DNA from: Acidovorax sp. A1169
GTDB taxonomy: Bacteria; Pseudomonadota; Gammaproteobacteria; Burkholderiales; Burkholderiaceae_C
Assembly (NCBI RefSeq): GCF_030704685.1
Contig: NZ_JAUZDX010000009.1
Span: 159,546 to 223,545 of the forward strand
Length of the DNA stretch: 64,000 bases
Reading direction: 5' to 3'
Numbering within the stretch: the stretch's first letter is position 1; the number at the start of each line of letters is the position of its first letter. The notes under the pieces are model-generated. The model did not search any database and was not told the DNA's origin. It was given only the letters and a program-made list of their open reading frames with translations. Positions 26,860 through 36,393 of the stretch are shown piece by piece. Made by a program: the position numbers and the translations under genes.

Positions 26860-28836
26860 ATGACCATGCACTCCAACCACCTGCGCCGATTCGCGGCAAG
26901 CCTTCTCGCCTGCATCCTGAGCGCCGCAGGGGCGGCCATGGCGGCCGATACCGCGACCTTCGAGCCCGCCACCAGCACGTTGCGCCTGCCCACCCTGCAG
27001 TTGGATGCCGGCGACCGCTACCGTGACGTGGTCGTGCGTCTGCTCGAACCTGGGCAGCTGCGGGTGGAAGACCCCGCCGTGGGCGCCGAACTGCAGTTCA
27101 TGACTACCGGCAGCGTGCTGCGCATGCCGCAGGTGGTGATAGGCACCGTGACCTATCCACGAGTCACACTGACCCGGCCGCAGCTGGAGCTGCTGGGCGT
27201 GGGCGGTCTGGTGGGCCCTGCCAGCGCGGCGGACGCCAGTGTGCCCGGCGCCGTCACCACGCCCTTCCCCACGCTGGAGAACATCACGGTGGAATGGGCC
27301 TTCACGGGCGATGCCAACCGCAATGCGGTGGTCGGCGTGCGCTACCGCGCGCAGGGCAGCAGCACCTGGCTCACGGGCATGCCGCTGCGCCGCATCCACA
27401 ACGAGACCTCGGGCCAGGGCCGTACCTGGCCGCTGCGCCATTCGGGCAGCATCTTCGACGTGGCGCCGGGTACCACCTACGAGATCGAGCTCACGCTCAC
27501 CGACCCCGATGGCGGCAGCACCGTGCGCACGACCACGGCCACGACACGCAGCACGCCAGCCCCAGCAGCGGGCGCCATCGTCAAGCCCGCCACGCCAGCC
27601 ACCCTGGCCAGCGTGCTGGCGGCCGCGAATGCTGGCGACATCGTGGAGCTGGGCGCCGGGCGCTACAGCGGCTTAAGCGTGGCGCGCAGTGGCGCACCGG
27701 GACGGCCGCTGGTGATCCGGGGCACCCCGGGCGCGGTGGTCGAAGGCGAGATCAGCGTCTTCAACCAGCGCCATGTGATGCTGACCGAGCTGACCCTGAA
27801 CGGCCGCGTGCGCTTCAACGGCAGCAACGACTTCAGCATGACGCGCAGCACCGTCAACGCCACGGCGGCACTGGGCGGGCACGGCATCATCACGTTCACG
27901 CGCGCGGAAAACGCCTACATCGCCGACAACACGGTGACCGGCACGGTGGTGTGGTCCGAAGCGGCGCTGGGCACATCGGGCGGCAACGCGGGCGAGGGCA
28001 TCCTCATCACGGGCCCCGGCCACGTGGTCATGAACAACCGCGTGGCGCGCTTTCGGGACAACATCTCGCTGCTCGAAGACGACGAGGCAGTGGACCAGTA
28101 CAGCATCGACATCCTGAACAACGACATTTCCGAAGCGGCAGACGACGGCGTGGAGGCTGATTTCTGCATGCACAACTGCCGCATCATGCGCAACCGGCTG
28201 ACCAATGTGTTCATCGCGCTGTCATCGCAGCCGGGCCTGGGCGGGCCCACCTACTTCGTGCGCAATGTCGTCTACAACGCCGTGCACGTGGCCTTCAAGC
28301 TGTACCGCAGCAGCTACGGCGACGTGCTGCTGCACAACACCGTGGTGAAGAACGGCGACGCACTCGGCATCTATGCCGGCGCTACGGTGGGGCGGCTCCA
28401 TGCGCGCAACAACCTGTTCATCGGCGGGCCGGGCGGCACGTATGGCGGCTATTCCAGCGGCACCGGGCGCGTGCTGTCGATTGCCGACCTGGATGCCGCC
28501 AGCGCCGACCTCGACTTCGATGCCTATGGCTCCACCGTGGGCAGCTTCACCGGCCGCTGGGGCGCTACCAGCTTTGCCAGCCTGGCCGAACTGCGCGCCC
28601 GCACCACCGAGCGCGCCGCCGTGCAGGTGGGCATGGACTCGTTCGCCTCCGTTCCCGTTTTTCCCGGTTCGCCCATCACGCTTTACACCGTGCCCGACCT
28701 GCGCCTGCAACCCGGCTCGGCGGCAGTCGATGCAGGGCAGGCCATTCCCAACATCAGCCAGGGATTCCAGGGCCGAGCCCCTGATGCCGGAGCCTATGAA
28801 CTCGGCCAGGCCCTGCCGGTGTACGGCCCCCGCTGA
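26860..28836 (+). CDS. Secreted right-handed parallel beta-helix protein with FN3-like domain
   Basis: 658 residues with a Sec signal peptide (MTMHSNHLRRFAASLL to AAMA-A). An N-terminal domain (about 30-120) precedes a fibronectin III-like domain (about 130-235, ITVEWAFTGDANRNAVVGVRYR, TYEIELTLTDPDGGS). From about residue 250 repeated short strands (YIADNTVTG, IDILNNDISEAADDGVEADF, MRNRLTNVF, VLLHNTVVKNGD, HARNNLFIG) form a beta-helix of the pectin/alginate lyase fold class. Catalytic residues cannot be assigned, so polysaccharide binding or cleavage is inference. It lies 3 kb from the broken pectate lyase. Confidence 0.85.
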   Translation: MTMHSNHLRRFAASLLACILSAAGAAMAADTATFEPATSTLRLPTLQLDAGDRYRDVVVRLLEPGQLRVEDPAVGAELQFMTTGSVLRMPQVVIGTVTYPRVTLTRPQLELLGVGGLVGPASAADASVPGAVTTPFPTLENITVEWAFTGDANRNAVVGVRYRAQGSSTWLTGMPLRRIHNETSGQGRTWPLRHSGSIFDVAPGTTYEIELTLTDPDGGSTVRTTTATTRSTPAPAAGAIVKPATPATLASVLAAANAGDIVELGAGRYSGLSVARSGAPGRPLVIRGTPGAVVEGEISVFNQRHVMLTELTLNGRVRFNGSNDFSMTRSTVNATAALGGHGIITFTRAENAYIADNTVTGTVVWSEAALGTSGGNAGEGILITGPGHVVMNNRVARFRDNISLLEDDEAVDQYSIDILNNDISEAADDGVEADFCMHNCRIMRNRLTNVFIALSSQPGLGGPTYFVRNVVYNAVHVAFKLYRSSYGDVLLHNTVVKNGDALGIYAGATVGRLHARNNLFIGGPGGTYGGYSSGTGRVLSIADLDAASADLDFDAYGSTVGSFTGRWGATSFASLAELRARTTERAAVQVGMDSFASVPVFPGSPITLYTVPDLRLQPGSAAVDAGQAIPNISQGFQGRAPDAGAYELGQALPVYGPR

Positions 28837-28842
28837 GCAGGA

Positions 28843-30249
28843 TCAGAACAGCGGAGATATCGGTTTCACCACATACAGCATGTTGCTGTCGGGCTTGCCG
28901 TCGTACAGGTACTTCTGCTTGATGCCGCCCAGGTTGTCCGGGGCGATCACGAAGTCGGCATCGTTGATGATGGCCAGGCGGTTCGCGTCGATGACCCACA
29001 TGCCTTCCAGCTTGTCGTGCGGGTACTTCTGCGAGGCAACGGCGTCATAGGCCAGCACCTTGGTGATGGGCTTGATGCCCAGCGCGGCCAGCTGCGCCCA
29101 GCCGGCGGCGTAGTTGTCGGCGGTGCCGCCGTCCTTGACCACCAGCTCCAGCGTCTTGCCATCGACCAGCAGGCCGTTGGCGGCATTCACCGTGAGCGAT
29201 GCGTTGGCACTGCGCAGGGCGGTGTTGGAGCGGTCCACGTTGGTCGCCTGGCCGATGTCGATCTTGTAGATGTTCTTGCGGACCACCCCGGTGTCGATGC
29301 CGTAGAACTTGGTGTCGCGCTCGACCACCAGGAAGCTGGTGGCGGAAAGGGCTGCGATCTCGGAGTTGGCCAGGCCCGCCGCATCCTGGCGGTACAGGTA
29401 TTGCGCCGTGGCACCGGTTTCGATGTTCACCGTGATGAGGCGAACCAGGTTGATGCTGCCCACCGCGCTGCTGGGGTTGTACAGGTTCGATTGCATCATG
29501 CCCACCAGCGTCTTGCCGTCGGGCGTGATGGTCAGGCCTTCCATGCCGCGGTTGGGCCAGCGCGTGGACAGCTCGGCCGGCAGGGTGCGCCCGGCTTTGT
29601 TGCGCGGGTCGGCCGCAAAGGGGTTGATGCGCTCGATTTCCTTGCCCGTGGCGTCGAAATGCACGATGTGCGGGCCGTATTCGTCACTGATCCAGAACGT
29701 GCCGTCCTTCAGCGCCACCAGGCCTTCGGAATCGAGCCCGCTTTCATCGAAGCCCTTGATTCCATCGCCGTCCGGGTCCAGTGACACCACGCTGCCGTTC
29801 AGGTTGTAGGGTGTCTCGCCGGTGCCGCCGAATTGGCGGTTGGGCAGGCCGGTGATCGGGCGTCCCTTGGGGTCTTTGAGCAGGATGGTGCTCACCAGCT
29901 CGGCCCTGCCTTCGGGCGTGAGCTTGAACAGGCCGATGCGCGGCGTGTACTCGGGCGTGATGAAGATGATGCCCGAGGGCGTGCGGCTCGGTTCGGTGGC
30001 GGCGTTCGGGCCGCGGTCGCTCAGGCCGTAGAAGTAGCCTTCCAGGGTGGGGTGCGGCGTCATGGACGAACCGTAGCTGCCGTTGCGCAGCTCGGTCTTT
30101 TCGGCATTGTCCACCCGGCCCATCACCTCATAGGGCAGGCTGGTGCCACTGGCGCCGGGGTACTGGAACCCGTCGTCGGAGCCCCCGCAGGCGACCATAC
30201 CCAGGCCCAGGGCAAGAATGGACAGGGCATGGGGAATGAAATGCGTCAT
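28843..30249 (-). CDS. Phytase-like (esterase-like) beta-propeller lipoprotein
   Basis: 468 residues. Lipoprotein signal (MTHFIPHALSILALGLGMVAC). The body matches the 'esterase-like activity of phytase' family (PF13449 type): YGLSDRGPNA, DSEGLVALKDGTFWISDEYG, GMEGLTITPDGKTLVG, and a C-terminal KLEGMWVIDANRLAIINDADF. These are probably extracytoplasmic six-bladed propellers; activity has rarely been tested. Start 30249 chosen because it places the lipobox correctly; the frame from 30309 adds a non-signal extension. Monocistronic; convergent with the beta-helix gene (stops 6 bases apart). Confidence 0.87.
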   Translation of the reverse strand: MTHFIPHALSILALGLGMVACGGSDDGFQYPGASGTSLPYEVMGRVDNAEKTELRNGSYGSSMTPHPTLEGYFYGLSDRGPNAATEPSRTPSGIIFITPEYTPRIGLFKLTPEGRAELVSTILLKDPKGRPITGLPNRQFGGTGETPYNLNGSVVSLDPDGDGIKGFDESGLDSEGLVALKDGTFWISDEYGPHIVHFDATGKEIERINPFAADPRNKAGRTLPAELSTRWPNRGMEGLTITPDGKTLVGMMQSNLYNPSSAVGSINLVRLITVNIETGATAQYLYRQDAAGLANSEIAALSATSFLVVERDTKFYGIDTGVVRKNIYKIDIGQATNVDRSNTALRSANASLTVNAANGLLVDGKTLELVVKDGGTADNYAAGWAQLAALGIKPITKVLAYDAVASQKYPHDKLEGMWVIDANRLAIINDADFVIAPDNLGGIKQKYLYDGKPDSNMLYVVKPISPLF

Positions 30250-30440
30250 GGTTGTTGGAGTGAGAATGGAAGACTTTTCGAGGGTATGAAGGCTGCGTGA
30301 CAATCCCATGAATCCACCAAGGTTGGCGCTGTTGATCGCCCATGCGCCGCCGCACGACGGCCTGCATTTGCGCTACAAACGCTGAAACAGACCCCGCGCT
30401 GCCGCCCTCGGCGCGCCCCGAACCACACCAGGAGGCATCC

Positions 30441-32087
30441 TTGACCCCTACCACCGGTTTCGCCGCCCGGCTCGCCGTCTGCGCCAGCCTGCTGCTGTGC
30501 GCTGCGGGCACAGCGCTCGCGCAGGACACGACCCACTCCCGCATCTCCCGCGTCACCGTTTATTCCGGCAGCGCCACCGTGGAGCGAGCGGCCAAGGTGC
30601 CCGCGGGTGCGCGCAGCTTCACCTTCACCTGCCTGCCCGCCTCCCTCGATGCGCAGAGCCTGCAGATCAATGCCGATGCCAGCGTGCGCCTGGGTGAATT
30701 CAACGTGCTCACCGAGGACCGCGACGTCGCCCCCGCCTGCGCCAGCCCGCTGGACGGCCGCATCCGTGAGCTGGAGGACCAGATCGCCGGCGTGAAGGCC
30801 GAAACCGGGGCGCTGGACCTGGTGGACAGCTACCTCAAAGGCGTGGCCAGCAGTCGGGGCACGGGCGATGAAGCCCCCGGCGGCCGTACACAGCACCCCA
30901 CGCCGGCGCAGATCACCGCCATGGCCGAGGTGCTGCGCAAGTCGGGCCAGGACGCACTGGCCCGCACGCACCAGTTGCGGCGCAAGCAGGAGGCGCTGGA
31001 GTTGGCCTTGAAGCCCCTGGTGGCCGAGCGCAACCGTGTGGCCAGCCAGCGCGCGCGCGTGGTGTCGGTCAGCATCAACCTGGCGGCCGAGCGCGAGGGC
31101 GAGTTGCGCCTGTCCTACCAGGTGCGCGGCCCCGGCTGGCAGCCGACCTACCGCGCCACGCTGGACCCGGCCAAGGCCACCGTGCTGCTCGAACGCCAGG
31201 CCCTGGTGGCACAGAACAGCGGCGAAGACTGGAGCAATGTGCAGCTCGTCCTCTCCACCGGCCAGCCGGGACGCGCCACCCAGGGCCGCCTGCCGCGCCC
31301 GTGGACGCTGGACGTGGCCCCGCCACCGCAACCCATGACCATGGCGGCTCCGGCGATGGCCATGGCCCCTGCCGCGCCTCCCGCCCCTGTGGCTCGGGAG
31401 CGGGCCATGGCAGAAGAGGCCATGCCCAGCTTCGACGTGAGCACCACCGACAAGGGCTTTGCCACCGAGTTCGCCGTGCCCCAGCGCATCACCGTGCCCT
31501 CGAGCGGCCAGCGCGTGACACTGGCGCTGGGCAACCACACCAGCAACGCCACGCTCATCACGCGCACGGCCCCGGCCGTGGAAGACGCCGCTTACCTGGT
31601 GGCCGACATCGCCACGCCGCCCGGCGTATGGCCGGCGGGTGCCGTGGGCCTGTACCGCGACGGCGCCTTCGTGGGCACCGGGCGGCTGGACTTCGGCGCG
31701 CCCAGCACCGCACCTGCAGGCAGCACCAGCCTGTCGTTCGGCAGGGACGAACTGGTCACCGTGCGCGCCGAGGCCCCGCAGGACCTGACCGGCGCCACGG
31801 GCTTCACGGGCTCGCGCACCGAGCGCCGCACGCGCCGCGCCTATAGCGTCGAGAACCGCCACAAGACCGGCATCACGCTGCAGGTGCTGCATGCGGCCCC
31901 GGTCTCGCGCAACGAGAAGATCGAGGTCGAGTCGCGCTACCAGCCGCAGCCCGCCGAAATGGCGTTCAACCGCACGCCTGGCACGGTGGCCTGGCAGCAG
32001 CCGCTGGCGGCAGGCGCCACGGCGCAGTTCAGCGCCGAGCACACGGTCCGCTACGCCAAGGAACTGCAGCTGCAGGAGCGCCAGTGA
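30441..32087 (+). CDS. DUF4139 (MuiA-like) exported protein
   Basis: 548 residues from a TTG start at 30441, chosen because it has a strong AGGAGG site (30430-30435) and gives a normal signal peptide (LTPTTGFAARLAVCASLLLC to ALA-Q). The ATG at 30342 has no ribosome site. The family has an N-terminal DUF4140 domain (VTVYSGSATVERAAKVPAG, residues about 28-130), a coiled-coil stretch (about 110-215) and a C-terminal DUF4139 domain (ELRLSYQVRGPGWQPTYRA onward). An Ala/Pro/Met-rich linker lies at about 295-325. The role in bacteria is poorly known. Stop overlaps the pgpA start. Confidence 0.85.
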   Translation: MTPTTGFAARLAVCASLLLCAAGTALAQDTTHSRISRVTVYSGSATVERAAKVPAGARSFTFTCLPASLDAQSLQINADASVRLGEFNVLTEDRDVAPACASPLDGRIRELEDQIAGVKAETGALDLVDSYLKGVASSRGTGDEAPGGRTQHPTPAQITAMAEVLRKSGQDALARTHQLRRKQEALELALKPLVAERNRVASQRARVVSVSINLAAEREGELRLSYQVRGPGWQPTYRATLDPAKATVLLERQALVAQNSGEDWSNVQLVLSTGQPGRATQGRLPRPWTLDVAPPPQPMTMAAPAMAMAPAAPPAPVARERAMAEEAMPSFDVSTTDKGFATEFAVPQRITVPSSGQRVTLALGNHTSNATLITRTAPAVEDAAYLVADIATPPGVWPAGAVGLYRDGAFVGTGRLDFGAPSTAPAGSTSLSFGRDELVTVRAEAPQDLTGATGFTGSRTERRTRRAYSVENRHKTGITLQVLHAAPVSRNEKIEVESRYQPQPAEMAFNRTPGTVAWQQPLAAGATAQFSAEHTVRYAKELQLQERQ

Positions 32088-32629
32088 CAGCCCCCACCAT
32101 GGATCCGACGGCCCCCCACACTCCGTCTGCACCGCGCCGCGCCACGGCGGCCTTCATGCTCTCGCACCCGGCCCACTGCATCGCGCTGGGCTTTGGCGCG
32201 GGGCTCTCGCGCATCGCCCCCGGCACCGTGGGCACGCTCTGGGCCTGGCTGGCCTTCCTGGCGCTGCAGCAGTGGCTGAGCCCTCTGGCCATGGGCCTGC
32301 TGATCGCCGCCAGCACGGTGGTGGGCTGGTGGGCCTGCACGGTGGCGGCGCGCAACCTGGGCATCGCCGACCCCGGCAACATCGTCTGGGACGAGGTGGT
32401 GGCCTTCTGGCTGGTGCTGTGGCTGGCCATGCCCATGGGCTGGTGGGGGCAGCTCGCTGCGTTTGCGCTGTTCCGCTTCTTCGATGCCGCCAAGCCCGGC
32501 CCCGTGGCCTGGGCCGACAGCCTGTTCAAGGGCTTTGGCTGGCGTGGGGGCTGGGGCATCCTGTGGGACGACTTCGTGGCGGCCTTCTGCACGCTGCTGG
32601 TGATCGCACTGTGGAGGTTCTGGTGGTGA
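32084..32629 (+). CDS. pgpA: Phosphatidylglycerophosphatase A
   Basis: 181 residues. PgpA dephosphorylates phosphatidylglycerol phosphate in the inner membrane. Motifs: CIALGFGAGLSRIAPGTVGTL, AARNLGIADPGNIVWDEVVAF (the conserved DPxxxVxDE segment) and FRFFDAAKPGP. It starts at a GTG (32084) that overlaps the upstream TGA, with AGGAG in front; an ATG at 32099 is an alternative. About four hydrophobic segments. It overlaps genes at both ends, so it is part of a tightly coupled operon. Confidence 0.95.
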   Translation: MTAPTMDPTAPHTPSAPRRATAAFMLSHPAHCIALGFGAGLSRIAPGTVGTLWAWLAFLALQQWLSPLAMGLLIAASTVVGWWACTVAARNLGIADPGNIVWDEVVAFWLVLWLAMPMGWWGQLAAFALFRFFDAAKPGPVAWADSLFKGFGWRGGWGILWDDFVAAFCTLLVIALWRFWW

Positions 32630-33114
32630 ACGATCCCAAGGCACAGGCCACCCTGCTGGCCGACATCGCGGCCAGGCTGCTCGCACGCGGGCAGATGCTG
32701 GCCACGGCCGAGAGCTGCACCGGCGGCATGATCGCCGCAGCCTGCACCGACCTCTCGGGGTCGAGCCAGTGGTTCGAACGCGGCTTCGTGAGCTATTCCA
32801 ACGAGGCCAAGGCCGAGCTGCTGGGCGTACCACCCGCATTGATCGACGCCCACGGCGCCGTGAGCGAGCCAGTGGCCCGCGCCATGGCCGCAGGCGCGGT
32901 GGCGCATTCGCGCGCGCAGGTGGCCGTGGCCGTCACCGGCGTGGCAGGGCCCACGGGCGGCAGCCCGGCCAAGCCGGTGGGCACGGTGTGGTTCGGCTGG
33001 GCCGTGGATGGCGCCGTGCACACCGAACTGCAGCAATTCCCAGGCGACCGTGCCGCGGTGCGCCATGCCACCGTGGCGCACGCGCTGCAGCGGCTGCACC
33101 ACTACCTGGGTTGA
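32626..33114 (+). CDS. pncC: CinA C-terminal domain protein (nicotinamide-nucleotide amidase)
   Basis: 162 residues, the length of stand-alone PncC. It deamidates nicotinamide mononucleotide to nicotinate mononucleotide in NAD salvage. Signature: LATAESCTGGMIAAACTDLSG (residues about 24-44), GFVSYSNEAKAELLGV, then VAVTGVAGPTGGSPAKPVGTVWFG. Start is a GTG at 32626 overlapping the pgpA stop (a second GTG lies at 32623), with GGAGG at 32613-32617. The pgpA-cinA pairing is common in betaproteobacteria. Confidence 0.94.
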   Translation: MNDPKAQATLLADIAARLLARGQMLATAESCTGGMIAAACTDLSGSSQWFERGFVSYSNEAKAELLGVPPALIDAHGAVSEPVARAMAAGAVAHSRAQVAVAVTGVAGPTGGSPAKPVGTVWFGWAVDGAVHTELQQFPGDRAAVRHATVAHALQRLHHYLG

Positions 33115-33215
33115 CGCGGCAAGCGCGTCGCCCAGGCGCCAGCGGGCCTGCACAGCGCCGGTGTAGCATTTGCCGCCCGGGCTCCAAAGCCCGCATTGCC
33201 CCTACCGGAGCCTCC

Positions 33216-33707
33216 ATGCACCCCAACGCCCAGACCCTGCAGCGCTTTTACACCGCCTTCGGCCAGCTCGACCATGCCACCATGCAGGCCTGCTACGCGC
33301 CCGACGCCAGCTTCGACGACGAGGCCTTCTCGCTCAGGGGCCGCGAGCAGATCGGGGGCATGTGGCGCATGCTGGCCACTGCCACGCGCAAGAACGGCGC
33401 CGAGCACTGGAAGCTCGAGTCGAGCGGCATCGAGGCCGACGACAAGGGCGGGCGCGCGCACTGGGAGGCACACTACCTTTTCAGCGCCACGGGGCGCAAG
33501 GTGCACAACATCATCGACGGCACGTTCACCTTCACGCCCGAAGGCCTGATCGCCACGCACCGCGACCGCTTCAACTTCTGGCGCTGGTCGCGCCAGGCCC
33601 TGGGCACGCCCGGGCTGCTGCTGGGCTGGTCGCCTTCGCTCAAGCGCAAGGTGCGCAGCACGGCGGCGGGCAACCTGGCCAAGTTCCTCGCGCAGGAAAA
33701 GAAGTAA
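33216..33707 (+). CDS. NTF2-like (SnoaL-type) protein
   Basis: 163 residues, a single cone-shaped alpha+beta domain of the NTF2-like superfamily: LQRFYTAFGQLDHATMQACY, FDDEAFSLRGREQIGGMWRM, and HNIIDGTFTFTPEGLIATHRDRFNF. Members are small enzymes or stress-related binding proteins; the function here is not known. Start ATG at 33216 with GGAG upstream. Single gene, convergent with the SulP gene. Confidence 0.85.
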   Translation: MHPNAQTLQRFYTAFGQLDHATMQACYAPDASFDDEAFSLRGREQIGGMWRMLATATRKNGAEHWKLESSGIEADDKGGRAHWEAHYLFSATGRKVHNIIDGTFTFTPEGLIATHRDRFNFWRWSRQALGTPGLLLGWSPSLKRKVRSTAAGNLAKFLAQEKK

Positions 33708-33737
33708 GCCGGCGCAGGCTGCGGCAGCAGCCCGACC

Positions 33738-35234
33738 TCAGCCGCTGCGCGGCGCCGAACCCATCCGGTCGACCAACACCGCGCTGGCCTGGTTGAGCCC
33801 CAGCACCTGCACCGTGCAGCCATGGTGCTGCAGGCGCTGCACCACCTTGTCGAGCGCTGCCACGGCGGTGACGTCCCAGAAATGCGCGCCCGAGACGTCG
33901 ATGCGCACGGGCCGGCCTTCGGCGCCCAGGATGTCGAAGGCGTCGATGAAGGCATCCGCCGAGGCGAAGAACACCTGGCCCGTGACCTGCCAGGTGCGCA
34001 GGCCGCTGGCTTCGTCGTCCGTTGCGCGCACCTGCAGCATGCGCGCCACCTTGAAGGCAAAGAACACGCCGCTGAGCAGCACGCCCACGGCCACGCCGGC
34101 CGCCAGGTTGTGCGTGAAGAGGGTCACGGCCACCGTGGCCAGCACCACGGCGCTGGACATGCGCGGGTGGCGCACCAGGGTGCCGAGCGACTTCCAGTCG
34201 AAGGTGGAGGCAGACACCATGACCATGATGGCCACCAGGGCGATCACCGGCACCTGCGACACCCAGGGCTTGAGCACCACCATGAGGATGAGCAGGAACA
34301 CGCCTGCGAACAGCGTGGACAGGCGCCCGCGCCCGCCGTACTTCACGTTGCCCACCGCTTGGCCGATCATGCCGCAGCCGGCAATGCCGCCGAACAGGCT
34401 GGCTGCCACGTTGGCCACGCCCAGGCCGGCGCATTCGCGGTTCTTGGAGCTCGGGGTATCCGTCATTTCGTCGACCACCGCGGCGGTCAGCACCGATTCC
34501 AGCAGTCCCACCATGGCGATGGCCAGCGCGGGCAGCGCGATGATGCGCAGCGTGTCGAGCGCCAGCGGCACCTCGGGCAGGCCGAACAGGGGCAGGGAAT
34601 CGGGCAGCTGGCCCAGGTCGGCCACAGTGGGCAGCGGCAGGCCCATGCCAGAGGCCAAGAGCGAGAGTGCCACCACGCAGATCAGCGGCGAAGGGATGGC
34701 CGTGAGCGCGCGCCAGCCCAGGCGCTGGCCCAGCGCAGGCAGTCCGTAGATGATGGCCAGCCCCAGGCCCAGCATGGCCCAGGTGGCCGTGCCCGCGCCG
34801 GCAAGGTGCGGCAGCTGCGCCGAGAAGATGAGGATGGCCAGTGCATTCACGAAGCCGGTGCGCACCGAGCTGGAAACGAAACGCACCAGCACGCCCATGC
34901 GCAGCAGCCCGAAGGCCAGTTGCACCACGCCCGCCAGGATGCCCGCAGCCAACAGGTACTGCAGCCCATGCGACTGCACCAGCGGCGCCGCCACCAGGGC
35001 AACGGAGCCCGCCGCCGCCGAGACCATGGCCGGTCGCCCGCCCACGAAGGCGATCACCAGGCTGATGACGAAGGAGGCAAAGAGCCCCACCGACGGGTTC
35101 ACCCCCGCGACGAAGGAAAAGGCGATGACCTCGGGGATCAGTGCAAAGGTGGCAACGGCACCAGCCAGCAGTTCGCGTGGAATGCTGACCGGCGCCCATT
35201 CGGCGCGCAGGCGGGACAGGGTGGAGGCGTTCAT
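33738..35234 (-). CDS. SulP-family inorganic anion transporter with STAS domain
   Basis: 498 residues. About ten membrane helices with SulP/BenE motifs (SIPRELLAGAVATFALIPEV, AAAGSVALVAAPLV, SVRTGFVNALAILIFSAQLP, GGIAGCGMIGQA) and a cytoplasmic STAS domain at about 400-490 (VFFASADAFIDAFDILGAEG, RIDVSGAHFWDVTAVAALDKV). SulP proteins carry sulfate, bicarbonate, chloride or dicarboxylates; the substrate here is not deducible. No carbonic anhydrase is beside it. Confidence 0.93.
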   Translation of the reverse strand: MNASTLSRLRAEWAPVSIPRELLAGAVATFALIPEVIAFSFVAGVNPSVGLFASFVISLVIAFVGGRPAMVSAAAGSVALVAAPLVQSHGLQYLLAAGILAGVVQLAFGLLRMGVLVRFVSSSVRTGFVNALAILIFSAQLPHLAGAGTATWAMLGLGLAIIYGLPALGQRLGWRALTAIPSPLICVVALSLLASGMGLPLPTVADLGQLPDSLPLFGLPEVPLALDTLRIIALPALAIAMVGLLESVLTAAVVDEMTDTPSSKNRECAGLGVANVAASLFGGIAGCGMIGQAVGNVKYGGRGRLSTLFAGVFLLILMVVLKPWVSQVPVIALVAIMVMVSASTFDWKSLGTLVRHPRMSSAVVLATVAVTLFTHNLAAGVAVGVLLSGVFFAFKVARMLQVRATDDEASGLRTWQVTGQVFFASADAFIDAFDILGAEGRPVRIDVSGAHFWDVTAVAALDKVVQRLQHHGCTVQVLGLNQASAVLVDRMGSAPRSG

Positions 35235-35372
35235 GGGGCAGCCGCACGCCGCAGGCGCGCTCGGTCAACGGGGACAGGAAAGAAAAAGCAGGAAACACAC
35301 CCAAGGGCGCCGCGCCCGTGGAAGCGACACACCGCAACCGCGTGCGCCGCAGGGAAAGGGCTCAGCCGCCGC

Positions 35373-36224
<852 letters not shown>

Positions 36225-36393
36225 GGCGGGGCTCCGTGGTGCGGCTGCTGGAAGCAAAGTTTTACTTTTATGATGCGCAAGGCCTGCGCCCGAGCGCAAC
36301 ACCCGGGCACAGTGCGGTGGGCGGCAACGCCACCCGTGCAAAGGCGGCCAGTGTAGCCCTCCCGCTTCGCCCGCAAAAGAACCAGGACACCCG

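Noticed and set aside
30342..30440. ATG start at 30342 for the DUF4139 gene
   Set aside because: No ribosome site and it hides the signal peptide; the TTG at 30441 has AGGAGG in front.
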